Below are positions 21,275 to 31,191 of a stretch of DNA of 64,000 nt, piece by piece (positions within the stretch are counted from its first letter, which is position 1; each line of letters opens with the position of its first letter). The stretch comes from Lotus japonicus (Eukaryota > Streptophyta > Magnoliopsida > Fabales > Fabaceae): positions 27,021,780-27,085,779 of the forward strand of contig NC_080041.1 of the NCBI RefSeq assembly GCF_012489685.1. Direction: 5' to 3'. The notes below the pieces were generated by a model that was not told where the DNA came from, made no database searches, and saw only the letters and a program-made list of their open reading frames with translations. The translations under genes and the position numbers were made by a program.

Positions 21275-22009
21275 CTGACAATGGGCGTTTGTCCGCCAAA
21301 GCACACACAGAAGACGCGAGGGTCAACTCCAAAGAATTATATAAATAATACCACCGATAAATACAGATAAGGAAATAGCCACTTAGGCTTATAGCTAGGG
21401 ATAACATCCTAGGGTTGCATATTTCACAATGAACATAAACGACAGTAAATCACAGTTAACATGCCTCAAATAGATTTAACAAGTATCACACACACTCATC
21501 AACTAAGTCAGTATGCATGTTGCATGAAATGATATGCAGGTTAACCCAGTCAACCAATATGCAATCCGGAACGGATGGACATCAACGGATCAGCCCTAGC
21601 ACCAGCCACGGTGGGACCATTTCGGCCCGCGTGCCTCTTACTCCAACGACAGCGGTAGTCAGATCAGCCGTAACCCGTAGGTCTGCCATTTCGGTCTGCT
21701 ACAAGAGACGTCTACAGACGCTCTTACACGGAAATCCGGGTCTTATGACCATTTTGGAATCCGACGAGGTCCAGAGTACGTCCTGTGTTAATACCTCATT
21801 AATGTTGTATGAATGCAGGATGATTAGTCAAACAACGTCTCCGATATCTCACTCGACACGTCGCCATGTGTTCTAGGTAAATTAAAGTCTCTAAAAGCTT
21901 ACCCTAAGGTAAAGTCGATTCTGCGACAAAAAGACACTTCTTCACAACAACACATAATCCACGATGATCTCCAAATCATCCGACTCATCTCAATCCGATG
22001 GTCACATCT

Positions 22010-22128
22010 GCTCAACGAGCACAGTGTATCACACTCTCGGAAACTAACGGTTTCCCGGACTTATCCCCAGGATAGCCCAACAACATAGCTGCTCCAACAG
22101 CACAACAACAAACGCTGCTCCAACAGCA
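22010..22128. repeat. Hairpin array in LTR C
   Basis: GCTC-aac-GAGC (22010-22020), AGTGT-atc-ACACT (22023-22035), GGAAAC-taacg-GTTTCC (22039-22055), TATCC-cca-GGATA (22062-22074), and TGCT-ccaac-AGCA twice (22090-22102, 22116-22128). Several match A in place but with paired changes: GGGAAC/GTTCCC in A against GGAAAC/GTTTCC here. Confidence 0.7.
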
Positions 22129-22784
22129 CCACAACATCTACATACTCGAAGCCTCTCAACTTTCTCGATACTGGGATTCGACGACACTTCTCGTTTTCCA
22201 AAACTAAGATTTGACTTCCACGCCTTCCTTTCGAGTTTATTATCATTAATTAAAGATTTAGAGGTTGTTTAATGTCTTATGAGTTTCCTTTACAAAATAC
22301 TATCCTTTTAGTCTTATCGCAAATCCTATAAGTTCTCGGGATCTCCAAATCCCCAAATGACTCCAGAGAATGTCTCGATCCATACACATCATAACAAGGT
22401 CCGAATCTCATTCGTCCTATCAAACTTTCTTAAAACTCTCAAAATAAAATCGGCATGACCTGCCCGCTATTCTCACCATTCAGAATCTCAGATCTCATTG
22501 CATAAGTATAAATAACTCAGCACAACCAATCAACATGTCATATATCAATATATTAAGCAATAACCACATAGCACTTAGCATATAAGGCATGCACCACACA
22601 TCCTAAATTACCCAATTAGCACTTAGCATGAAATTCACTCATCAAAAACATTCAGCAGATGCATCATCTACATTGTCAGCCGAAGCCTCAGAAAACATTT
22701 TCCAATCACACACAATCCAGTGCATAAACAGTAAACAATGTCGAAAGCATCGACCCTAAATATTAACTAGAGATTCAGTGAGAA

Positions 22785-22794
22785 GCCCTCACCT
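22785..22794 (-). other. Conserved splice-donor-like site in LTR C
   Basis: Minus strand AGGTGAGGGC at the position matching 4269 in A and 14411 in the Tekay LTR. Confidence 0.45.
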
Positions 22795-24389
22795 GTAGGT
22801 TCTCCAGAATGATCGTCAAACGCTTCCTCACACTCAAAGCGTTGTTCCTCAGGGAAATCCTCAAAAGCACCTTTACAATAAAACCACAGAATACTATCAA
22901 AATCTATCGGAAACTAAGCTATCGATGCTCACTAAGGTTACCCGAAGCAGTACATACTCCGAGATATGATGAACTAGCGCGAAAGGACAAGTTTTCGGAA
23001 AAGGAAATTTCCTCATTCCCCCTTAATAGGTTCGGCCACTTTAGGTAATTAGGGGACTCGATTTTTCTTCGATCAAATTTGGTTCCTATGCTTTCATTAG
23101 CCGTAACTAAGGGTATTCTGAACTCGGAAAAATTATCGGATCAAAAACTGTCGCAGGGGTATTTTGGTCATGATTTTTAACTTAGGATTTTCAAAACTGA
23201 AATCCCAAAAACCAAATTTGACAGGGACGTTACTAACGACGTTTATGACAACTAATCCTACTAGCACTAAGCTAAGATGATAGTTTTCAGCCTAAAGGTT
23301 GAAGCTTTACTCCAAAAACTCCAAAAATGGGTATTTTAGGCTAAAATTGATTCCGGCGGCCTAACGGAAAATCTAATCCGGCAGAAGTGATCTTGGGCAC
23401 ATAAGGAAGAGGTTTAGAATCAGAAATGAAATATTCAGGATAGTTTTGCAAAAACCTCAAAACTATCAGCTCAGAAAAGTCTATAGAAAAGCTATGGAAA
23501 AAGCGATCAGAGGTAAGGATTAGCGACTATACCTCGAAACCTTGAAGCAGCAACTGATTGATCGACGATCAAGCAAGTAATGAAGAAAAACTCTTCCTCC
23601 TTCTTCTTCTTCTTGGCCGCGGGTTTGGGTGGGGAAAATGGTGGAAAATTTGTGTTTTTCTTCCTTTCTTGGCTATATATAGAGGTTGGCAAAACGGGGG
23701 AAAATGAAAGTTTCGCGAATCTGATTTTTCCGGCGTCATTCTCCATGAATTCTAAGATAGGTTTTGGCGAAAGAATTCCAAAACTAAAAAGAGGTCTCCT
23801 TGTATTTTTGGCAACTAATGCATAGTCGGTGTAAAACTATTTTACCCGATAAGTTGCTTTTTGCATCGGATGTCGGAATGGAAAACTTCCTTCTGAAGAA
23901 AGATTGAAATCATCAAGAGAAATGGGTGTACGCGTGTGGAATATTCATTTGAAGCTCTGAATAGAAAAAGTCTTCATTGTCGGGTAATTCTAGGGTTTTG
24001 AAATACCAGGGTTTCAGTTTCGGCAAACTTCCGATGATTGGAATCGGACGTTCGTAGATCCTAGAGTTTCGCCTCGAAACGATTGTGATATATGGAAAAA
24101 GAGAAGTTCTAACATTTCTCTGAAGATTTTTGGAATTAACTTCCATCGTGCCTAAAAGTGAAAACTAGCTATATACTAGGGTTTCTGACCTAGGTTTAAG
24201 CGTATAACGATCGTGCTATAACTTTTATCGATTCTGGTACAATCCTTAGACTTTTCCTGAACTTTCTCCTTCATAAATATATTTCATTTAGTAAACTCTT
24301 GTTCAGGTTTTCCTTTCACGATACATCAAGCCTAATCGTAAATGGAAATCTCTTCCACTTATTCTAAGCTTAAAAACTTGGGTCTTACA

Positions 24390-24476
24390 ATTTGGAATCA
24401 TGCGACGGGTGATGCTACTTGGGAGATAGAAGATAAAATGCGGGAATCACATCCTGAGTTGTTTGTAGACCCTTAA
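24390..24476 (+). pseudogene. End of the Tekay chromodomain
   Basis: Continues the pol frame after LTR C: WNHATGDATWEIEDKMR, then HPELFVDP and TAA at 24474-24476. The aromatic-rich W..HATGDATWE stretch is the conserved second half of a chromodomain, which in chromoviruses guides integration to heterochromatin. Confidence 0.88.
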
Positions 24477-24494
24477 GTTTCGAGGTCGAAACTA

Positions 24495-24510
24495 TTTTAA
24501 GGGGGGAGTA
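24495..24510 (+). other. Polypurine tract of the Tekay element
   Basis: TTTTAAGGGGGGAGTA, immediately before the 3' LTR start TGTAAGACCC at 24512; priming site for plus-strand DNA. Confidence 0.8.
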
Positions 24511-24511
24511 T

Positions 24512-25087
24512 TGTAAGACCCGGAGATTTATTTATGTTTTGTATTATTGAAGAATAATATAAAGTACGATGTTTTATTCAGTAAGGAGAAATTACTGATT
24601 AATTGTTACTATATCGGTTGTATAGTAATTTATTACGTAATTAATTATTACGTAAGGCGCGAGTAGTCGATGTGCATGCATGCACATGCATGAAATTCGA
24701 GTAGTGCATAGAATATGCATAAAAGGGAATTTTCGAGACTTATATCTATTATATTGGAGGAGAAGATTTATTTATTTATTTGTTAAATAAATATAAAGTG
24801 TTTTGGAATTTTATTTAAATAAAATTTTAATTGGATTTAATGTTATTTGGGAAATAAGAAAAAAAAATTGAAGATATATTTTTCTTCTATGGGTTAGCCG
24901 AAATTTGGGTTGAAAGAGGGAAATATTTGAGTTGATTTTCCCAACAAATTGAATGTATTTGGACATTTGTTAATTTAAAAATTAAATCAGTTTTTTTTCT
25001 TTTCATTATTATTTATGTATGAGAAGTTTTTTTTTTTTCAATTTGAAAGTTGGTTGAGGGAAGGGAGTGGCCGAACCTTTTTGTTAA
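24512..25087 (+). mobile_element. Truncated 3' LTR of the Tekay element
   Basis: Matches 13232-13800 closely (GGCCGAACCTTTTTGTTA at the break). At 25087/25088 it switches to LTR sequence of the opposite orientation, so U3 is partly present but R/U5 is lost. Confidence 0.88.
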
Positions 25088-25372
25088 GGTTCATAAATCG
25101 GAATCTCCTCTGGATCGGACTCCGTACTGCTAGCGATCTCCACAGGAAGTCCAAATCGGGAAGGTGCATGAGTAAACCGAATCCTTCCTCTAAGGGGCTG
25201 AGTCACCACAACCTGTCCACTCGGGTCACGCTTGAAGATGATAGCGCCGCCGACATATATGTTCCTCACCTGGCGGCAGTCGGTGCCCCAGGCTGAGTCT
25301 TCATCAAAACTAGGGAGATAAATCTCCCAGTCCTAATCCACCAGCTCGTCCAGAATCACCATCTGTTGGCGT
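25088..25372 (-). pseudogene. Partial LTR ORF in the inverted Tekay LTR
   Basis: ATG at 25372. The frame is continuous with the region equivalent to 15283-15464 because the 7-bp insertion is absent, apart from one TAG where the 5' LTR has CAG. It ends at the breakpoint after EEIPIYEP. This second copy is the main reason to think the ORF was once intact. Confidence 0.5.
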
Positions 25373-27160
25373 TAAGCGCCCAAACAACAAATAACAAATA
25401 GCGAGGGTCAACTTCAGACTCTCAAGTAGTTCCTGTCTAAGCATGTTATGAACAACTAGATATTCCAAAAATATATTCAACGGAATTATATCGATAGGGT
25501 TAATCACATAGCCTAAGTTTCAGTCAGTCTATGCATCCTCACTTTTCACACAACCACCTTTCACCTTGGATCCAACACCATTCGTCCAGCAAACGAACAA
25601 CACCATGAGCAAAGCTCACAACATCATGGCGTTCCTTGGAACGACCACAGCACACCATGGGTCAGACACCCACAAGTCATAACATCACGGTTCAAACTGC
25701 ATTCACCCTCGCGTGCAAGTTATCCGTTTTGTCTCTAACAGAACCACTGTTCTCATGGTCCATAGTCCTAACCAGACCTATGTTCCACTAATCATAATCT
25801 CTACTTGCATGCGAGTAAACATCATAAAATCCTTGTCTCATGTTACTACTTCAAGTAAATAGACATGCATTTTATCTCATGCTATTGAAATTAAATAACA
25901 TCATGCATAATTTCATTTAGGAAATAAGGCATACTTGAACTAGCACACATCAACTAACTAGCTCTATGGCATACTCTGAATTTATCATACTAACTTAATA
26001 ATAAATCATACATCATATCATCACTTAGCATAATATTGAATACTAATACTAGGCATGTTATCAACCACACTCGCATACAACTTTTCACATGCAGGAAAGC
26101 AGTAAGACTTCTCTAGACGGAAGTGCCCTCACCTTTGCTATGCTTTCCACACGAGATCGAGTACGTTCGATCTAACCTTTCCGTGCGCGAACCTGCACGG
26201 ACCAACAAACTAGGGTTAGAATTTGAAGGAAAAAGGAGCATCATTTCCCCCCTTCAAATATTCGAACCCCATCCCCTAAAATCAACCAATATTACATCTT
26301 CTTCTTGTAAACAAGAAGAAGAGTACTTGAGTTCACTACTTCCCGAAGGAAGCAGAGCTTAGTTACTCTAGGAATTATTTCCTATAGAGGTCAAGAAGAA
26401 CTCTGGAGAGGGAGAGAGAGAGACTCACGAAAATTTAGAGAGCTCTGAGTTGTGATTTCCCATCACCTGAGACTCCTATTTATAGTGGAGGATGTGGAGG
26501 TAAAAATACGATAAAACCCTTAATTTTAGCCCAAGCCCAAGGGCAAAAATATAATTTTTAATTAATTTTGATTTAAATTAATTTCTTTTCCACTAAGCAA
26601 GTAACCAACTTCCCAAGATTCCCTCTAACAAAATCTTGCCCCCCCCCCTCTAGTTTGTTAGGATATTTATTTTTTTTTTCTTTTAATTAAAACACTAAAA
26701 CACTTGGAAATAATTTCAAAATTGAAAAAAAAAACAAAACCATCACCCTAACAAAAAGGTTCGGCCACTCCCTTCCCTCAACCAACTTTCAAATTGAAAA
26801 AAAAAACTTCTCATACATAAATAATAATGAAAAAAAAAACTGATTTAATGTTTAGAATAACAAATGTTCAAATACATTCAATTTGTTGGGAAAATCAACT
26901 CAAATATTTCCCTCTTTCAACCCAAATTTCGGCCAACCCATAGAAGAAAAATATATCTTCAATTTTTTTTTCTTATTTCCCAAATAACATTAAATCCAAT
27001 TAAAATTTTATTTAAATAAAATTCCAAAACACTTTATATTTATTTAACAAATAAATAAATAAATCTCCTCCTCCAATATAATAGATATAAGTCTCGAAAA
27101 TTCTCTTTTATGCATATTCTATGCACTACTCGAATTTCATGCATGTGCATGCATGCACAT
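25088..27160 (-). mobile_element. Inverted Tekay LTR fragment
   Basis: Reverse complement of LTR positions equivalent to 15464 down to 13390, a few per cent different from the 5' LTR. The right end stops in the palindrome GCATGCATGCACAT. With 24512-25087 it forms a foldback: the first 430 bp or so of LTR sequence occur in both orientations about 1.6 kb apart. Contains TATTTATAG (TATA on the minus strand) near 26480, the hairpins and the ORF copy. Confidence 0.88.
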
Positions 27161-28492
27161 TGATGACCCTATTTTAGTAGTGTTTTTAGGGTCATTTCTT
27201 TGTTGGTTTTAAGTCTTTTTGTTGAGTCTCATGTAGTGTTTCATGCATTCTCTTGCATTTTTATCTTTTCTTTAGTCTTTATTTTGTTTTGGTAATTTAG
27301 TAGTTTTCTAGGGAGTTTTCTTGCATTTACGTAAAGTTTAGGACTTGCATGGTTTTGTTGTGTTTTATGAAGGACCTCTTGTGCTAATGAGCTCTTGGAG
27401 CTTCTAGAATCTTCCTTGACTTGTTGGTTAGGTTTGGAGAGCAGAAACTGAAGGAGAAAGAAGGCCAAGAAGCATGGAATTGATGGAGAACTTAAAGAGG
27501 ATTGAAAAGAGGAGTTTCAGAAGCCAAAAAGTCCTTTTCAGGCGAGCTTAAGCGCCTAGGCGCTGGGAATGGGCGCCTAGGCGCCAATTAGGTCCAGAGA
27601 CATGTTTTTCAACATGCAATTGGCGCTCAGGCGCTCTGAATTGGCGCCTGAGCGCCCAGTCTCGTTTATTTTGCCTATAAATAAGGCTTAGGCCAATTTC
27701 TTTGATACATTTGGACATTTCACTCATTTTTGATCAAGTTTGAGAGCTGAGGAGAACTTTGGGGCCAAGGGAGGCTTCCAACTTGTATTTTTTCTCAGGT
27801 TTTCTTTACATTTTCTTTATGAATTCACTAGCCATGAGTGGCTAGTTTACTTTTTGCTTTGGGTTAAGAGATTCCATGAAATTTTAGTTTGTTAAATCCT
27901 ATCTCTATGCATGAGTTCTTGATTCAATCTTGTATTTCAATTCCTTATTGCATGCTTAGCTTTGGTGCACCTTTGCTATAGGCTAGATTATAATCAAATG
28001 GAAGTTTGTTATGATTTAGGGACATGAATTGAAATAGATCCTTCTATACTTGATTCTAGGCATAGAGTAAGGGTGGGGTTAATTGTTGGCCTGAATATAC
28101 ATGCTTATTTACCTCTTATGAATGTTTAAGTACACAAGGAATTGGGCTTATCTTTCAGTTTGAGAGAATTACTTTTGTGAGGAATCAACTAGTAAGTACA
28201 TAGGCTATAACAACAAGAGATAAATCAAGGTTTCACATGCATAGGATAGGTGAACTAAAGTGGATTAGATGATCAACAACCCAAGGCAATTTTCCATCAA
28301 TTGTTATTTACATCATTTTCAACATTGCTTTTTTGCAAAACCTTAGTCACAATCAACCAAAATCAATTTCTGAATTTTACTGTTTTAAGAACTTGCAAAC
28401 TTTAGGTTTAAATCAACAAATCTCACTCACAATCCCTGTGGTTCGATATTTTAAAACCCGGAGGTATTCGTACACTTGCGAATTGACCAACA
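27161..28492 (+). mobile_element. Athila/Tat-like LTR (1332 bp), element otherwise lost
   Basis: TGATGACCCTATTTTAG to GAATTGACCAACA, followed by AGTTTTTGGCGCC, the usual start of the Asp-tRNA-type primer site of Athila/Tat elements. TATA box TATAAATA at 27676-27683. Four GGCGCC-type palindromes lie at 27551-27564, 27572-27585, 27622-27635 and 27643-27656. It starts exactly at the broken end of the inverted Tekay LTR. Confidence 0.75.
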
Positions 28493-28507
28493 AGTTTTTG
28501 GCGCCAA
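28493..28507. other. Head-to-head LTR junction at a palindromic primer site
   Basis: AGTTTTTGGCGCCAA. Read rightwards it is the primer binding site after the Athila-like LTR; read leftwards it is the primer site after the Tat LTR at 28507-28829. GGCGCC is its own reverse complement, so both elements share it. Confidence 0.6.
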
Positions 28508-28829
28508 ATGTTCTATCCAAGAACATTGAGATGAGGTATAGTACCTAGAGTGTAAGGGACGTGATGTGAGATTCCTAGAGAGAATGAGAGCGTAACCGCT
28601 TTAGAGAGAGAAAGTAACTGAATTTCAATCTTGTTATTTCTCAAATGAGCTAAGAGTCCTTTACAATTGGTACCTGTCCCCTACTTATAGATGTGGGGTT
28701 GGGCCTGGCGCTTCTATCTCCTCCTAATGGGACAGTTGGGCCTCTGGGAGAAGACCCAAATCCCAGGTCCGCTCGTCGCCCTAAGCTGGCGCTCCTGGGC
28801 GGGACCCTGGGGTCCCGCCCAGTCCATCT
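28507..28829 (-). mobile_element. Tat LTR fragment, minus strand
   Basis: Similar to 10784-11100: the AGAGAGAGAAAGTAACTGAA stretch, GAGCTAAGAGTCC, a TATA-like CTTATAG, GGGCC..GGCGC and CCCTGGGG..CGCCCAGTCCA. It breaks into R-repeat sequence at about 28829. Confidence 0.7.
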
Positions 28830-28981
28830 ATTTTGATTTATTTCCTACAATAGTTTTTAAGTTTAATACTATTATACATGTAAATAGCTTGTGGATAGGT
28901 TTTACACAAACAATTGATTATACCATTAAACTATTTATTTAGGAAAAACTTGTGGATAGGTTTTACACATACAAATAATAG
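28830..28981. repeat. R-repeat fragment
   Basis: Same sequence as part of the repeats at 43111-44970 (CTTGTGGATAGGTTTTACAC occurs twice). It ends in CAAATAATAG and joins SIRE sequence. Confidence 0.75.
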
Positions 28982-29112
28982 TCTTCCTCAAGCAGTGTCT
29001 TCGTCAGCTCTCGTATCGTTCGTGTACCATCAGGGTGCCGGATGTTAAGGAACATGTCTTCCTCGAAGGCCTTCCTTCTGAGCTCTTCCAGTGCAACCAT
29101 GTATGAAGACAT
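28982..29112 (-). pseudogene. N-terminal piece of the SIRE antisense ORF
   Basis: Minus strand ATG at 29112 (MSSYMVALEELRRKAFEED...), cut at 28982. The TATATAAA box upstream is also present near 29165. Matches the intact copy at 39614-40006. Confidence 0.6.
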
Positions 29113-29913
29113 ATTCTCTTAATTGGTATTGATCGAGTGTGAAGATTACTCTCTTCTAAATTCCTTTATATAAGCTTCATTCTCTCCTTGGAAGTTATTG
29201 CTTCTACAGTTTCTCGAGGTTATGTCCTTGGTAACTAAAGATTCTTTTTACTCCCGTGGCCGGTGGTAAACGTTCCTCTCTTGCATTAACTCTCCTCTTT
29301 AATTCGCCTTATTCTTATTTTTGCATCGTTTTTCTTTTTATGCATCGTTTCTTTCTCCATTTTCTTTAAACTTAGACCTTCTCTAAGGGGGAGTACCTTG
29401 TACTTCAAGCTAAGTTTTTCACACCCCATGCTTTTTTGCTTATGACAAAAAGGGGGAGTACACCCAGTTTTTGATGTGTAAGCTGTGTTAGCGTGATTTA
29501 TTTTTCCTTTGGAGAATTTAGGAGTTCCACCTTTATGACCATAGATGTGTCACTGGGCAAATACAAGGAATACATTTCACTTCTTCTGAAGTGATTCTAT
29601 TTGACTCTGATACCACTTATCGTTGACTCTGAATACTTATGCGCTCTGATTATTCTATTTCATCTATGTCATGCGCCTTCACTCTGAACTCTTATATTAC
29701 TTAGCTACATTTCTAACGTTTTCATTAAGTCTTAGATTCAGGGGGAGCTATGCTCAGAATCAAGCTGTGACTTGGATTCAGAATGAGCAAAATAAACTAT
29801 TCACATCAGGATAAGTCTTATTCTATCCCTTTAAACTCTGAGTGAATTCAGTTTATTGTTTAAGAATTGTTCATCAAAATACTTAGTTTTGTCATCATCA
29901 AAAAGGGGGAGAT
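28982..29913 (+). mobile_element. Duplicated 3' internal region of the SIRE element
   Basis: Nearly identical to 39877-40807 including the polypurine tract, and followed by an LTR. It is what remains of a neighbouring SIRE copy whose left part was deleted. Together with the LTR, the repeat is 2138 bp on each side. Confidence 0.88.
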
Positions 29914-31119
29914 TTTAAGATCAAGTTTTGATCTAGTAGTACAACTCTATGTTTTGATGATTACAAGTTAACCTTTTGATATGAACAATTATGGTACTCT
30001 AACGTGTTTTTCTGAGTGTGCTATTTACAGGCTCTGACCTCTATTCAATCTCACACAAATCAGAAGCACTGTGCATAAAGAGTGACCCAAGCAACGCTTA
30101 CGCAACATCTATGTTCACTCTGAACAGTAGAAATGCTTCAGAAGATCTGAAGTCATACAAGCTCTGATATGGACTCAGTCACTTGAAGTTCTGAAGATCC
30201 AGACGTTCTGACAACCAAGAAACTCTGAAGGTTCAGATGTTCTGATGGTGTAGAAGACTCTGAAGATCCAGAAGCTGAAAAGTGGAAACTCTGATGTCCA
30301 GAAGCAAGAAACTCTGAAGACCATGTACTTCCCTCTGAGTTCAGAATCAGAAGATACAACGGTTAGAGGATCTGTGCTTTCCCTCTGACTCTGATCAACT
30401 AGCTTCACAAGTTCCAACATGAAGCATTCCCCTGATCAGAAGTCTACTAGGTTTAAAGGTCAAGTCACTATCCAAGTACAAAAGCAAATGTACTATCCTG
30501 ACGACCTACCTAACATTCTCAGCCACAGCAGAAGCTGGAATTTCCAGAACTGCCCTCCAACGGTAGCATTTCCATGCATCGTTCAAACCCTAATCCTTGG
30601 AGTATAAATAGAGGCTGAAGATTGAAAGAAGCGGCTAGAAGCACTTACACACGCGCAAGCAATATTCAAACCTTCTAAGCTTTCTTTCATCTTGAATTTC
30701 ATTGTGTTTACTATAAGCTTTTTAGAAGCATTCTCTTTGTAAACAAGAACTTCATATACAGTTGTATAGTTACCTTTAGGAGATCAAGGTTGATCGGATC
30801 CTAGAGAAGACTAAGAGAGTGAATCTTAGTGTGAGCTAAGTCAGTGTAATTGTTAGTCACTTGTAGGTTTCAAGTGCAGTTGTAACACTTACCTGATTAG
30901 TGGATTGCCTTCATTCTAAGAAGGAAGAAATCACCTTAACGGGTGGACTGGATTAGCTTGAGGGATTTATCAAGTGAACCAGGATAATATCCTTGTGTGC
31001 TTTTCTATCTCTTATCTTAAGCACTTAGTTCTCGAAAGATTTGTTAAAATCTTTAAGATGGAAGTTTTTATCTGAAAACGTTATTCAAACCCCCCTTTCT
31101 ACCGTTTTTCATACCTTCA
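29914..31119 (+). mobile_element. 5' LTR of the SIRE-type element
   Basis: Aligns end to end with 40808-42014. The second base is T instead of G (TTTAAGATCAAG for TGTAAGATCAAG). TATA box TATAAATA at 30603-30610. Ends CATACCTTCA. I count only a handful of differences from the 3' LTR by eye, so the element is young. Rich in CTCTGA/CAGAAG repeats. Confidence 0.9.
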
Positions 31120-31121
31120 AT

Positions 31122-31133
31122 TGGTATCAGAGC
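31122..31133 (+). other. Primer binding site of the SIRE element
   Basis: TGGTATCAGAGC, a perfect match to the site for initiator methionine tRNA, 2 bp after the LTR. Confidence 0.92.
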
Positions 31134-31191
31134 GCAAGTTCTGATTACCACACCTAACAGTGTTCAGTGATCCGGGCCAGTGTGAAAAACA

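Larger units (their letters stand above)
20629..24389 (-). mobile_element. Solo LTR C, same family as A and B (3761 bp)
   Basis: Plus-strand reading: TGTAACACCCCGATTTCGG to TTGGGTCTTACA. The target duplication ATTTG is perfect. It has the same inner order as A when read on the minus strand: TATATATA (near 23673), GGTGAGGGC donor-like site (22793-22785), hairpin array (22128-22010), CAG|ATG (21274) and a degenerate ORF. It landed in the chromodomain coding sequence. Confidence 0.88.
13232..25087 (+). mobile_element. Tekay-type Ty3/gypsy chromovirus, broken
   Basis: Order: 5' LTR (13232-16093), primer binding site, gag, protease, RT, RNase H, integrase, chromodomain, polypurine tract, partial 3' LTR (24512-25087). 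Solo LTR C is nested at 20629-24389. It inserted in the Tat accessory ORF after CTCTC; the matching right-hand duplication is lost because the 3' LTR is broken. A C-terminal chromodomain and PBS for initiator Met tRNA place it in the chromoviruses; the long LTR favours Tekay/Del. Dead: two C-to-T type stops, an RNase H deletion, a changed RT active site and the insertion in the chromodomain. Confidence 0.88.

Noticed and set aside
30153..30420. Minus-strand ORFs in both SIRE LTRs and the matching plus-strand frame at 30419-30607
   Set aside because: They come from the CTCTGA/CAGAAG simple repeats, which are open in several frames; they recur only because the LTR recurs.
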